Origin: Clostridia bacterium
GTDB taxonomy: Bacteria; Bacillota; Clostridia; UMGS1883
Assembly: GCA_017441965.1 (NCBI GenBank)
Contig: JAFSBF010000028.1
Coordinates: 1 to 14,066, forward strand
Length of the DNA stretch: 14,066 nucleotides
Reading direction: 5' to 3'
Below are positions 1 to 6,955 of the stretch, piece by piece. The notes beneath the pieces are model-generated. The model was not told the DNA's origin. It did not search any database and saw only the letters and a list, made by a program, of their open reading frames with translations. The first letter of the stretch is position 1, and each line of letters begins with the position of its first letter. The translations under genes were made by a program, and so were the position numbers.

Positions 1-1
1 C

Positions 2-77
2 TGGAGCTGGTGATGGGACTCGAACCCGCAACCTGCTGATTACAAATCAGCTGCTCTGCCAATTGAGCTACACCAGC
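2..77 (-). tRNA. tRNA-Thr, anticodon TGT
   Basis: Read on the minus strand, the sequence folds as a full cloverleaf. The 7-bp acceptor stem is GCTGGTG (77-71) with CACCAGC (12-6). The anticodon stem is GCTGA/TCAGC around the loop TTTGTAA, which gives anticodon TGT and reads the threonine codon ACA. The T arm has the usual GGTTCGAGTCC core. The discriminator base is T (position 5), followed by an encoded CCA (4-2). It lies downstream of potD in the same direction but has its own promoter. The 3' processing region beyond position 1 is outside the window. Confidence 0.97.
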
Positions 78-109
78 ATATTAAATTAATCACAACCCGT
101 GACACGCAT

Positions 110-141
110 ATTATAATAGCATATTAAACTGCAATTGTCAA
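110..141 (-). promoter_or_regulatory. Promoter of tRNA-Thr
   Basis: On the minus strand a perfect -35 box TTGACA (136-141) is followed after 17 bases by TATTAT (113-118). The overlapping TATAAT (110-115) would give a 20-base spacer. Transcription should start near position 105, about 28 bases before the mature tRNA. Having its own promoter explains how the tRNA can be expressed independently of the pot operon upstream. Confidence 0.8.
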
Positions 142-162
142 CAACTTTTTTAAAAATTTTTG

Positions 163-204
163 AAATATGTCGAAATGGCATTGCTCAGCCATTTCGACAT
201 ATTT
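163..204 (-). terminator. Perfect 17-bp inverted repeat after potD, probable terminator
   Basis: The arms at 163-179 and 188-204 are perfect reverse complements (17 bp) around an 8-base loop. The repeat lies 8 bases past the potD stop and just before the tRNA promoter, where a terminator for the pot operon is expected. The downstream T tract on the minus strand is poor: after the stem it reads CAAAAATTTTT, so the T run starts six bases late. The function is therefore likely but not textbook, and a dispersed palindromic repeat is the alternative. Confidence 0.65.
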
Positions 205-212
205 AGTATATA

Positions 213-1661
213 CTATTTTCTTAGTTTAATACGTCTTCTCTTTTTCATCCTGCGCCTGATTGAGGAAACGAACATAAATACCGCCATTACTGCCAGAAAC
301 GCCATCATAATATAGGAAAAGGCGGAAATATTATTACTTTTTACAACTGACCACATTTCAAGGACGTCCTGATTTCTCTCCCCGAAGTCCTCCATAATGC
401 CGCACCTGACAGTTTCCTCCACAGATGGGTACTGTGTTGTAAGCTGTCTGCCGATTTCGTTTGTGCGTACAATTGCCTTACCATTTTCGTATCTGTCGTC
501 GCTTAAAGTTCCCTTGAAAAAGTAGGAGAGGTCATGCTCATACTTTCCGTCCTCTTCGCCGTAATTTTCGCAGACGAGGTCAAATAATTCATCACCTGCA
601 ATGGCGCTTGTATAACCGATATAATCCATATTCATTGCGGCAATTTCGGGTCTGCATAAAAAGTCTACGAAATCCTGTGCGAGTTCTACGTTTGCGCCCT
701 TTGGCATAACCCATCCGTCAAACCATATGGTACTGCCCTCGTTCGGGATTACGAAAGCGAGCTTTTTATCATCCTCTTCCTCGGCAAGATCCATTGCATA
801 TACGGCATCGCCGCTCCAGGCGAGATTGGCATCTATTTTGCCTGAAACGATGTCGGTTTTTCCGCTATCCACCTCAAACCCGTAGATATTCTTTTTCATT
901 TCGGCAAGGGCTGCCCCGACTTTTTCGATGTTTGCAGCACTTGTGTCGTTTGCTACGTCATTTACCGCCTTTTGAAGCTCTGCGGCATCTGTTTTCCCGT
1001 CATTATACTCCTTAACCTTTTTTCGTAATTCATCAGAATGTACATAGAGAGAGCCTACAACGTATGCATCACGGGAAACATCCTTGCAGGTGCTTCTGTT
1101 TTTATAATCAGTATTCCAGAAAAAGTCCCATGTGGAAACGTCTTCCTTTTTTACTGTTTCAGGGTTATAGAGAAAGCCTACCGTTCCCCACATATAGCAT
1201 ACGGCATATTCTGTCCAGTCGTTTTTCTTAAATAAATCCGAAATGTAGGGAGATACATACTTTTGGTAGTTTTCCATTTTTGATATATCGTATTTTTCTA
1301 TAGCTATGCTTTCGTCACCGCCTGAAAGTGTGGCGTTAAGCATTTTTTGTATTATATAATCTGACGGGCATACAAGGTCATATGCAGTTTTTCCCGTGCG
1401 CAGTGTGTTGAGCATAGTTTCGTTTGTTTCAAAGGTATCGTACTGTACGCGCACCTTTTTGCCTGTGCGTGCGTAGTAATCCTTTTCCCAAAGCTCAATT
1501 ACACTGTCATCGACCTTTGCACCGTCGTCATCCTTACCCTCGTTTATATAGTCCTGCCAGTTGTATACACGAAGCACCTCTTCCTCTGCAAATGAGGAAG
1601 GAGTAATTCCCAAACATAAAATAATGCACAGTATTAATGCAAAAGTTTTTTTCATTGGCAT
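213..1661 (-). CDS. potD: Polyamine ABC transporter substrate-binding protein PotD with C-terminal membrane anchor
   Basis: This 482-aa protein is the extracellular spermidine/putrescine-binding component of the PotABCD importer. It has an N-terminal signal peptide (residues 3-25, probable cleavage after SSFA). Family landmarks are VYNWQDY (32-38), FETNETM (77-83), CPSDYI (98-103), the AWSGDA segment (281-286, matching the ligand-contacting Trp229 region of E. coli PotD), WFDGW (313-317, matching Trp255/Asp257) and IGY (348-350). It is about 130 residues longer than E. coli PotD. The extra length is a lysine-rich helical insert near 212-262, another near 365-405, and a C-terminal hydrophobic helix (about 447-467) followed by a strongly basic tail. 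No lipobox cysteine follows the signal peptide, so anchoring is probably by this C-terminal helix. The start codon overlaps the potC stop as TAATG, with GGAG 5 bases upstream; the ATG at 1655 is an alternative start. Whether it prefers spermidine or putrescine cannot be read from the sequence. Confidence 0.92.
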   Translation of the reverse strand: MPMKKTFALILCIILCLGITPSSFAEEEVLRVYNWQDYINEGKDDDGAKVDDSVIELWEKDYYARTGKKVRVQYDTFETNETMLNTLRTGKTAYDLVCPSDYIIQKMLNATLSGGDESIAIEKYDISKMENYQKYVSPYISDLFKKNDWTEYAVCYMWGTVGFLYNPETVKKEDVSTWDFFWNTDYKNRSTCKDVSRDAYVVGSLYVHSDELRKKVKEYNDGKTDAAELQKAVNDVANDTSAANIEKVGAALAEMKKNIYGFEVDSGKTDIVSGKIDANLAWSGDAVYAMDLAEEEDDKKLAFVIPNEGSTIWFDGWVMPKGANVELAQDFVDFLCRPEIAAMNMDYIGYTSAIAGDELFDLVCENYGEEDGKYEHDLSYFFKGTLSDDRYENGKAIVRTNEIGRQLTTQYPSVEETVRCGIMEDFGERNQDVLEMWSVVKSNNISAFSYIMMAFLAVMAVFMFVSSIRRRMKKRRRIKLRK

Positions 1662-2461
1662 TATTTCTCCTTTTCCTTAGAACTTTTAATATTGACAATT
1701 ATAAGAATAACCAGAGCGATAAGGGTGATTACCGTGGTAAGTGCTCTTAGTGACGGGGGAAGAGTTCCCTTCTTACTCGTAACACCGTAAACGTATGTGC
1801 TGAGTGTTTGAAAAGCTGTGTCACGTGTAAATGCCGTTATGATATAATCGTCAAGACTTAATGTTATTGACAGAATAAATCCCGAAAACACCCCCGGAAG
1901 AATTTCAGGTACAATAACCTCGCGCAGTGCTTTAGATGGTGTTGCACCAAGGTCAAGCGCCGCCTCGTAAATATTGGGGTCCATCTGCATAAGCTTGGGG
2001 CGTACCGAAAGCACCACAAACGGAATAGTCAGAACAACGTGACCGATAAGAAGTGTTGTGAAATTAAAGGTAATACCGCAGAATACGAAAAGGATTGTCA
2101 GTGAAAGTGCGGTGACAATTTCAGCGTTCATAACGGGAATGTTGCTCAGTCCCTCCAAAAATGCCTTTGACCGCTTCCCTGAATAGAAAATTCCTATTGC
2201 GCCAAGTGTACCTAAAATTGTTGAAACAACGGCAGAGGAAACTGCAACGAGGAACGTGTTGGCAAATGCCTGCATTATCTCTTTATCACGGAAAAGTGCC
2301 TTGTAAAGGTGCAGACTAAAACCGCCCCACTTGCCGATGATTTTAGTATCGGTAAAGCTGTATACGATTAAAAGCAGAATTGGCGCATACATCACAAACA
2401 AAAGTATGTATACATAAAATTTGCAAAGGAAGTCAGAGAGTGAAAATTTATTCTTACTCAT
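1661..2461 (-). CDS. potC: Polyamine ABC transporter permease PotC
   Basis: This inner-membrane permease subunit pairs with PotB to form the polyamine channel. About six hydrophobic helices are visible (near residues 18-36, 67-91, 112-129, 136-153, 193-213 and 241-259). The cytoplasmic EAA loop that docks onto PotA begins EAALDLGATPSKALREVI (from residue 167). LSLDDYIITAFT (202-213) is typical of the PotC/YdcV branch. I chose the ATG at 2461 (266 aa) because it overlaps the potB stop as TAATG and has GGAGG (2471-2475) 9 bases upstream. The in-frame ATG at 2467 would have only 3 bases of spacing. The junction with potD has the same TAATG form, which suggests translational coupling along the operon. 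Confidence 0.93.
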   Translation of the reverse strand: MSKNKFSLSDFLCKFYVYILLFVMYAPILLLIVYSFTDTKIIGKWGGFSLHLYKALFRDKEIMQAFANTFLVAVSSAVVSTILGTLGAIGIFYSGKRSKAFLEGLSNIPVMNAEIVTALSLTILFVFCGITFNFTTLLIGHVVLTIPFVVLSVRPKLMQMDPNIYEAALDLGATPSKALREVIVPEILPGVFSGFILSITLSLDDYIITAFTRDTAFQTLSTYVYGVTSKKGTLPPSLRALTTVITLIALVILIIVNIKSSKEKEK

Positions 2462-3258
2462 TACCATAGCCCTCCTCTCGAAGTATGCTCCTCCTCAGTT
2501 TCTGTGCAGAAAGAGCCAAATGCAATAATTAAAAGCATAATAAGTGCAACGAGGCTTCCTATATGCCACAGTCCCTGGTCAAAATAAAGCTGAATACTGT
2601 TACCGATGAGGGAAATTTTACGCTCCCCCATAACGTCGCTGATTACGTAACTACTCATAGTCGGCATAAATACCATTGTCGATGCCGACACTATTCCCGG
2701 CATCGTCATAGGAAGTATCGTAAGGAAAAACGTCTTAACCTTATTTGCACCAAGGTCATACGATGCCTCTATAAGGCTATAGTTCATTTTTGTCATTGTG
2801 GTATAAAGCGGCAGAATAACAAAGGGCAGGTAATTATACACCATACCAATCATTGTAGAAAGGTAGGGATGCTCTCCGCCTTTTATTCCCATAGCAAAAA
2901 GAAGGTCACGTGTTGCCGCAGTACGCAGTACAAAATTTATCCACATCGGCATCACGAAAAGAAGAACTGTCGCCTTGCCGAAATTCATATTGCGTTTTGC
3001 TAAGATAAACGCCGCAGGGTAGCCTAAAAGAAGGCATATTGCAGTGTTTGCAAGTCCTATAAAAATACTGAACATCAGTGTGTTGATGTTATGTGCGCCA
3101 GAAAAGAATGTGCGGAAATTCGAAAGTGTCACGGCGCCGCTCTCATCAGTAAATGCGTATGCAATTATGAGAAACAGAGGTATAAGTACAAATAAAACAA
3201 GAAATACCGCATAAGGGAGCGCCAAAATCTTTCTCGAAAAAACTTTATTTTTTCGCAT
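2461..3258 (-). CDS. potB: Polyamine ABC transporter permease PotB
   Basis: This 265-aa permease is the partner of PotC. The first helix spans about residues 11-35, with further helices near 62-88, 95-111, 135-155, 185-205 and 232-250. The EAA loop EASYDLGANKVKTFFLTI (164-181) contacts the PotA ATPase. FRTFFSG (48-54) and the PMWINFVLRT segment (104-113) are characteristic of PotB/PotH permeases. The start at 3258 lies 14 bases inside the end of potA, with a purine-rich site (GGGGGAGG) 9 bases upstream. The C-terminal tail after the last helix is acidic, and its final Arg-Gly-Gly codons also form the ribosome binding site of potC. Length is close to the family norm. Confidence 0.93.
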   Translation of the reverse strand: MRKNKVFSRKILALPYAVFLVLFVLIPLFLIIAYAFTDESGAVTLSNFRTFFSGAHNINTLMFSIFIGLANTAICLLLGYPAAFILAKRNMNFGKATVLLFVMPMWINFVLRTAATRDLLFAMGIKGGEHPYLSTMIGMVYNYLPFVILPLYTTMTKMNYSLIEASYDLGANKVKTFFLTILPMTMPGIVSASTMVFMPTMSSYVISDVMGERKISLIGNSIQLYFDQGLWHIGSLVALIMLLIIAFGSFCTETEEEHTSRGGLW

Positions 3259-4732
3259 ATTTCTTTGCCTCCCCCTTTAAGGTGAGCTTTATATCCTCCG
3301 CCTTAACAGATAGACCTACAAGGTCATTTTCATCATAAGTGTACTCTGTATCAAGAACGAAATCCTCATCCTCGCCTGTACGGATAGTAAGCTGATAATG
3401 GTCGCCCTTATAGATTATGGAGACAATTTCACCCCTTACAATACCTGCCTCGTCATCATCAAGTATTTCAATCTTATCAAGACCGATTGTGGCAATAACG
3501 TCGGCATCAGTAAAGTCATAGCGCACACCGTCAGGACCAAGAACATAACCGTCCTCGTCAAGAGTGGAGCCGGGCACAAGTGATGTTATGTCGCATTCAA
3601 AGGCACTTTCTGAAATAACAACACGGTTATTTTTATCAATATATGCGTCGTTATAGATATTGGCAGTAAGCTCCTTTTTCATAATATGTATGCCGTCAGG
3701 CTCAATATCAAAGCCGTAGGTTTTATTGACCTCAAGATTGCGGGTGTCAACAATAACAAGCTCATTTCTGCCGACCATCATTATATATTCATAGTGAATA
3801 CCCTTGAAAATCTTGCTGACGATTTTACCGCTAGCCATACCCTCGCCCTCTTTTGTGATATGAACATCCTCGGGACGGATAACAACGTCAACCTTTTCAT
3901 TCTTCGGAAATTCGTCAACGCAGTCAAAGGTATGGTTAATAAAGCGAACCTTTTTGTCGCCCGTAACTGTACCGCTGTATATATTACTCTCCCCGATAAA
4001 GTTTGCAACAAAGGCATTCTTCGGCTCGTTATAAATATCCTCGGGGGTGCCGATTTGCTGTATCATACCATCCTTCATAACAACAACTGTATCTGAAAGG
4101 GTGAGCGCCTCCTCCTGATCGTGCGTAACGTAAATAAAGGTTATGCCGAGCTTTTTATGCATTTCCTTAAGCTCAAGCTGCATATCCTTACGCATTTTAA
4201 GGTCGAGTGCGCCAAGCGGCTCGTCAAGAAGCAGAATTTCAGGCTCGTTTACAATTGCGCGTGCAATTGCAATTCTTTGCTGCTGACCGCCCGAAAGGGT
4301 GGAAATATCCCTTGTTTCATACTCCTCAAGGTCAACTATCTTAAGTGCATTTTTTACCTTCTTATCAATTTCCTTTGTAGTCAGGCGACGCATCTTACTG
4401 CCTTCGGGCACTCTTTTAAGCTTAAGCCCAAATGCAACGTTGTTATATACGTCAAGATGCGGAAAAAGTGCATATTTCTGGAAAACCGTATTTACAGGGC
4501 GTTTATATGGAGGCAGAAGTGTAATATCCTCCCCGTTTAAGAGAATTTGTCCCTCCGTAGGAAGCTCAAACCCTGCAATCATCCTGAGGGTGGTAGTCTT
4601 ACCGCAACCGCTGGGCCCTAAAAAGGTTATAAATTCCCCTTTTTTAACATAAAGATTAAAGTTGTCTACCGCATAGGTCTGGTCAAAATGCTTCGACACG
4701 TTTTTAAGTTCAATGATTATGTTTTCTGCCAA
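3245..4732 (-). CDS. potA: Polyamine ABC transporter ATPase PotA with duplicated TOBE region
   Basis: This cytoplasmic ATPase drives polyamine import. Visible motifs are Walker A GPSGCGKTT (39-47), the Q-loop in VFQ (83-85), signature LSGGQQQR (146-153), Walker B ILLLDEP (166-172) and the switch His204 in THD. After the ATPase (about 1-245) comes a TOBE region (about 250-354), then a second region (about 357-490) resembling the first: NIY (250-252 and 358-360), GKIVSKIFKGIHY (302-314) against GEIVSIIYKGDHY (434-446). At 495 aa it is well over the 350-380 of typical PotA. The start is TTG at 4732; GAGGTG (4741-4746) 8 bases upstream supports it, and the next in-frame ATG lies at residue 51, inside the ATPase domain. 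In E. coli, the PotA C-terminal domain is where spermidine feeds back on transport, so the duplication may alter regulation. Confidence 0.94.
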   Translation of the reverse strand: MAENIIIELKNVSKHFDQTYAVDNFNLYVKKGEFITFLGPSGCGKTTTLRMIAGFELPTEGQILLNGEDITLLPPYKRPVNTVFQKYALFPHLDVYNNVAFGLKLKRVPEGSKMRRLTTKEIDKKVKNALKIVDLEEYETRDISTLSGGQQQRIAIARAIVNEPEILLLDEPLGALDLKMRKDMQLELKEMHKKLGITFIYVTHDQEEALTLSDTVVVMKDGMIQQIGTPEDIYNEPKNAFVANFIGESNIYSGTVTGDKKVRFINHTFDCVDEFPKNEKVDVVIRPEDVHITKEGEGMASGKIVSKIFKGIHYEYIMMVGRNELVIVDTRNLEVNKTYGFDIEPDGIHIMKKELTANIYNDAYIDKNNRVVISESAFECDITSLVPGSTLDEDGYVLGPDGVRYDFTDADVIATIGLDKIEILDDDEAGIVRGEIVSIIYKGDHYQLTIRTGEDEDFVLDTEYTYDENDLVGLSVKAEDIKLTLKGEAKKYAKK

Positions 4733-4771
4733 TTAAAAAACACCTCGCCATTATATAATATTGTAAGATAT

Positions 4772-4800
4772 ATTTTAAATTATGGGGGGCTTATTGTCAA
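4772..4800 (-). promoter_or_regulatory. Promoter of the potABCD operon
   Basis: On the minus strand a perfect -35 TTGACA (4795-4800) is followed after exactly 17 bases by -10 TAAAAT (4772-4777). Transcription should begin near 4765, giving a leader of about 33 bases with the potA ribosome binding site at 4741-4746. The spacer carries six consecutive C residues (plus-strand G at 4784-4789). There is no room for a riboswitch downstream, so any regulation would act on the promoter. Confidence 0.82.
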
Positions 4801-4865
4801 TAGCAAATTCGCCAAATTTCGAGCAGGAAGTTTTTTATGCCAATTTTAAAATAACTGTTGCTATT
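4799..4865. promoter_or_regulatory. Inverted AATAGCAA / TTGCTATT pair between divergent promoters
   Basis: AATAGCAA (4799-4806) touches the pot -35 box, and its reverse complement TTGCTATT (4858-4865) covers the lysA -35 box. The arms are 51 bases apart. The placement is symmetric with respect to the two divergent promoters and could mark paired regulator half-sites. Eight bases in A/T-rich DNA, one arm of which is partly a -35 hexamer, is weak evidence. Confidence 0.25.
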
Positions 4866-4886
4866 TACCTGAAAAAAGTATAAAAT
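4858..4886 (+). promoter_or_regulatory. Promoter of the lysA-luxS-mtnN operon
   Basis: -35 TTGCTA (4858-4863) and -10 TAAAAT (4881-4886) are separated by 17 bases. A run-on TATAAT (4889-4894) offers an alternative -10. The predicted start near 4893 leaves a leader of only about 22 bases before lysA, so there is no lysine riboswitch here. Confidence 0.6.
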
Positions 4887-4914
4887 TATATAATAGGCGA
4901 AAGGAATTGATAAA

Positions 4915-6210
4915 ATGTTACATACCAATCTTGATATTAATGAAAAAGGAAATCTTACATTTGCAGGCTATGACACGGTTGAGCTTGCAAAAGAATATAA
5001 AACACCGCTCTATCTTCTTGACGAGGAGCGTATCCGTGAGAAATGCAGAACATATCTGGGTGCTATGAAAAAGCATTTCGGTGAGGGAAGCACTGCCCTT
5101 TATGCAAGCAAGGCATTAAGCCTTAAGGAGATATACCGCATTGCAAAAGAGGAAGGTATGTCCGTTGATGTGGTTTCAGGAGGAGAAATATATACGGCGA
5201 AGACGGCGGGCTTTCCAATGGAAAATGTGTATTTCCACGGCAATAACAAGACAGATGATGAGATAGAATATGCTATAGAGTGCGGCATTGGCTATTTCGT
5301 TGCAGATTGCAGGGAAGAGCTTATTGCAATTAATTCTTTTGCGCAAAAGAAAAATATTGTGCAGAAAATAATTCTTCGCCTTACCCCGGGAATTGATACG
5401 CATACGTATGAGGCTGTGCGTACAGGTCAGGTTGATTCCAAATTCGGAACGGCTATTGAAACGGGACAGGCAATAGAAATAACAGAATTTGCACTCTCTC
5501 TTTCAAATATCAGCCTTGAGGGTTTTCACTGCCACGTAGGCTCGCAGGTGTTTGACGGACAGACCTTTTGTGACAGTGCCGATATAATGCTTGACTATAT
5601 AGCTTTTGTTAAAGAGAAGCTTGGTTATGAGGCAAAAATTCTTAATCTCGGCGGGGGTTACGGCGTGCGCTATGTTGAAAGCGACCCGCACCTTGATATA
5701 GAAAAAAGCATTGGTGAGGTAAGTGTGCATATCAAGAAAAAATGCAGTGAAAGCGGTATTGATATGCCTAAGATTTTAATGGAACCGGGAAGAAGCATTG
5801 TGGCAGATGCAGGTCTTACCCTCTACAGTGTGGGCAGTGTTAAAACAATAACAGGTTATAAAAGCTATGTGGCAATTGACGGCGGTATGACCGATAATCC
5901 AAGATATGCCCTTTATAAATCCGCATATAGCAGTATTATTGCAAACAAAGCAAAAGAGGAAGCTGATTTTTGCTGCGCTATAGCGGGAAAATGCTGCGAG
6001 AGCGGTGACCTTATTGCAGAGGACATAATGCTGCAAAAACCTGAGAGGGGCGATATACTGGCAGTAATGGTTACAGGTGCATACAACTATTCAATGTCAT
6101 CAAACTATAACAGAATACCCCGTCCGCCCGTTGTAATGCTTTCAAAGGAAGGAAGCAGGGTTGTTGTAAAGCGTGAAAGCTATGAAGATGTAGCAAAAAA
6201 CGATATATAA
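4915..6210 (+). CDS. lysA: Diaminopimelate decarboxylase LysA
   Basis: LysA is a PLP enzyme that decarboxylates meso-2,6-diaminopimelate to L-lysine, the last step of lysine synthesis in the cytoplasm. This fold-type III (alanine-racemase-like barrel) protein of 431 aa has the PLP lysine Lys66 in YASKAL, HVGSQ (207-211), the phosphate-binding GGGYG (246-250), EPGRS (290-294), CESGD (361-365, whose Cys belongs to the second active-site half in the dimer) and the tyrosines of GAYNYSMSSNYN (388-399). Length matches the family. AAGGA (4901-4905) lies 9 bases before the ATG. It is the first gene of a tightly spaced plus-strand operon. Carboxynorspermidine and arginine decarboxylases are relatives, but the EPGRS, CESGD and GAYNYSMSSNYN combination fits LysA best. 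Confidence 0.94.
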   Translation: MLHTNLDINEKGNLTFAGYDTVELAKEYKTPLYLLDEERIREKCRTYLGAMKKHFGEGSTALYASKALSLKEIYRIAKEEGMSVDVVSGGEIYTAKTAGFPMENVYFHGNNKTDDEIEYAIECGIGYFVADCREELIAINSFAQKKNIVQKIILRLTPGIDTHTYEAVRTGQVDSKFGTAIETGQAIEITEFALSLSNISLEGFHCHVGSQVFDGQTFCDSADIMLDYIAFVKEKLGYEAKILNLGGGYGVRYVESDPHLDIEKSIGEVSVHIKKKCSESGIDMPKILMEPGRSIVADAGLTLYSVGSVKTITGYKSYVAIDGGMTDNPRYALYKSAYSSIIANKAKEEADFCCAIAGKCCESGDLIAEDIMLQKPERGDILAVMVTGAYNYSMSSNYNRIPRPPVVMLSKEGSRVVVKRESYEDVAKNDI

Positions 6211-6225
6211 AAAGGGAGGTATCCT

Positions 6226-6915
6226 ATGATTATAAAAATTGCAGGGCTGGTAATTGACGTTAAAAATAAATATTCATATTTTGGTCAGATGGCACGTGGC
6301 TTTGAGGCGGAGGGAAAGGCAGATTTTTCTGTAGAAGTTCCCGAGAATGTAATTGAAAAAGCCATAGCAGAAAACCCCGAATATTCAGAAGGATACGTAG
6401 AGTCACTTGAAATTTACAGAATAATATGCCGCAAAATTTTAGAGTATGATGCTATGCTGATGCATTGTGCGGCAATCTGTGTTGATGGGGAGGCTTATCT
6501 CTTTACTGCCGTAAGCGGTACGGGAAAGACAACGCACATTTCACTGTGGATGGAGAAATTTGGTGACAGATGCTTTGTTGTAAACGGTGACAAGCCAATC
6601 TTAAGGCAGGTTGACGGAAAATTTTACGCCTGCGGAACACCGTGGAGGGGTAAGGAAAACTACGGAAGCAACCTTAATGTACCGATAAAGGCTATATGCA
6701 TCCTTGAACGCGGAGAGAAGAATGAAATTAAAAAAATACCTGCACACGAGGCGATTTCCACCGTTATAACGCAGACACTTCGTACAAATGATATGTATGA
6801 AATGGAAAAGATGCTCACGCTTTCTGACAAGCTTCTTACAAGCGTTCCGTTTTACAGGCTTAAATGTAATATGGAAAAGGAAGCGGCAGACGTTTCGTAT
6901 GAGGGAATGAGATAG
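6226..6915 (+). CDS. HprK-like P-loop protein (ScmC-type), function unknown
   Basis: This 229-aa protein has a phosphate-binding loop SGTGKTTH (97-104), a downstream Asp in NGDKP (120-124) and GTPWRGKENYGS (137-148). This pattern is known from small proteins related to HPr kinase and PEP carboxykinase that are often annotated as ScmC-like or HprK-related. The first 75 residues precede the nucleotide-binding core and match nothing I know. It lacks most of HPr kinase's N-terminal domain, so phosphorylation of HPr itself is doubtful. Relatives often accompany radical-SAM/PqqD peptide-modification genes; none are visible here. GGGAGG lies 6 bases before the ATG, and the gene starts 15 bases after lysA. 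The family assignment rests on my reading of motifs; the substrate is unknown. Confidence 0.75.
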   Translation: MIIKIAGLVIDVKNKYSYFGQMARGFEAEGKADFSVEVPENVIEKAIAENPEYSEGYVESLEIYRIICRKILEYDAMLMHCAAICVDGEAYLFTAVSGTGKTTHISLWMEKFGDRCFVVNGDKPILRQVDGKFYACGTPWRGKENYGSNLNVPIKAICILERGEKNEIKKIPAHEAISTVITQTLRTNDMYEMEKMLTLSDKLLTSVPFYRLKCNMEKEAADVSYEGMR

Positions 6916-6955
6916 CCATTGAAAAATTTCCAACTAAAAGGACGGTGCAAAAAGC

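Noticed and set aside
1..212. tRNA-Thr as an integration site for a mobile element
   Set aside because: No integrase gene and no repeated tRNA 3' end is visible in the window; the neighbouring genes are ordinary chromosomal genes.
2563..3003. 146-aa open frame on the plus strand, rich in His, Arg and Lys
   Set aside because: It lies wholly opposite potB, has no credible ribosome binding site, and its composition is what the antisense of a membrane protein gene gives.
3686..4652. Several plus-strand frames of 117-139 aa opposite potA
   Set aside because: They are antisense shadows of a gene with clear ABC ATPase motifs and show no recognisable domains or ribosome binding sites.
4887..4914. 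Lysine riboswitch (L-box) before lysA
   Set aside because: The predicted transcript start leaves only about 22 bases of leader, far too short for that aptamer.
4915..6210. Carboxynorspermidine or arginine decarboxylase, suggested by the nearby polyamine transporter
   Set aside because: Length, EPGRS, CESGD and GAYNYSMSSNYN fit diaminopimelate decarboxylase better, and no carboxynorspermidine dehydrogenase is nearby.
6226..6915. True HPr kinase/phosphorylase (hprK)
   Set aside because: The protein lacks the usual N-terminal domain and the phosphate-loop context differs (SGTGKTT rather than the GxSGxGKSE type), so only a distant relationship can be claimed.
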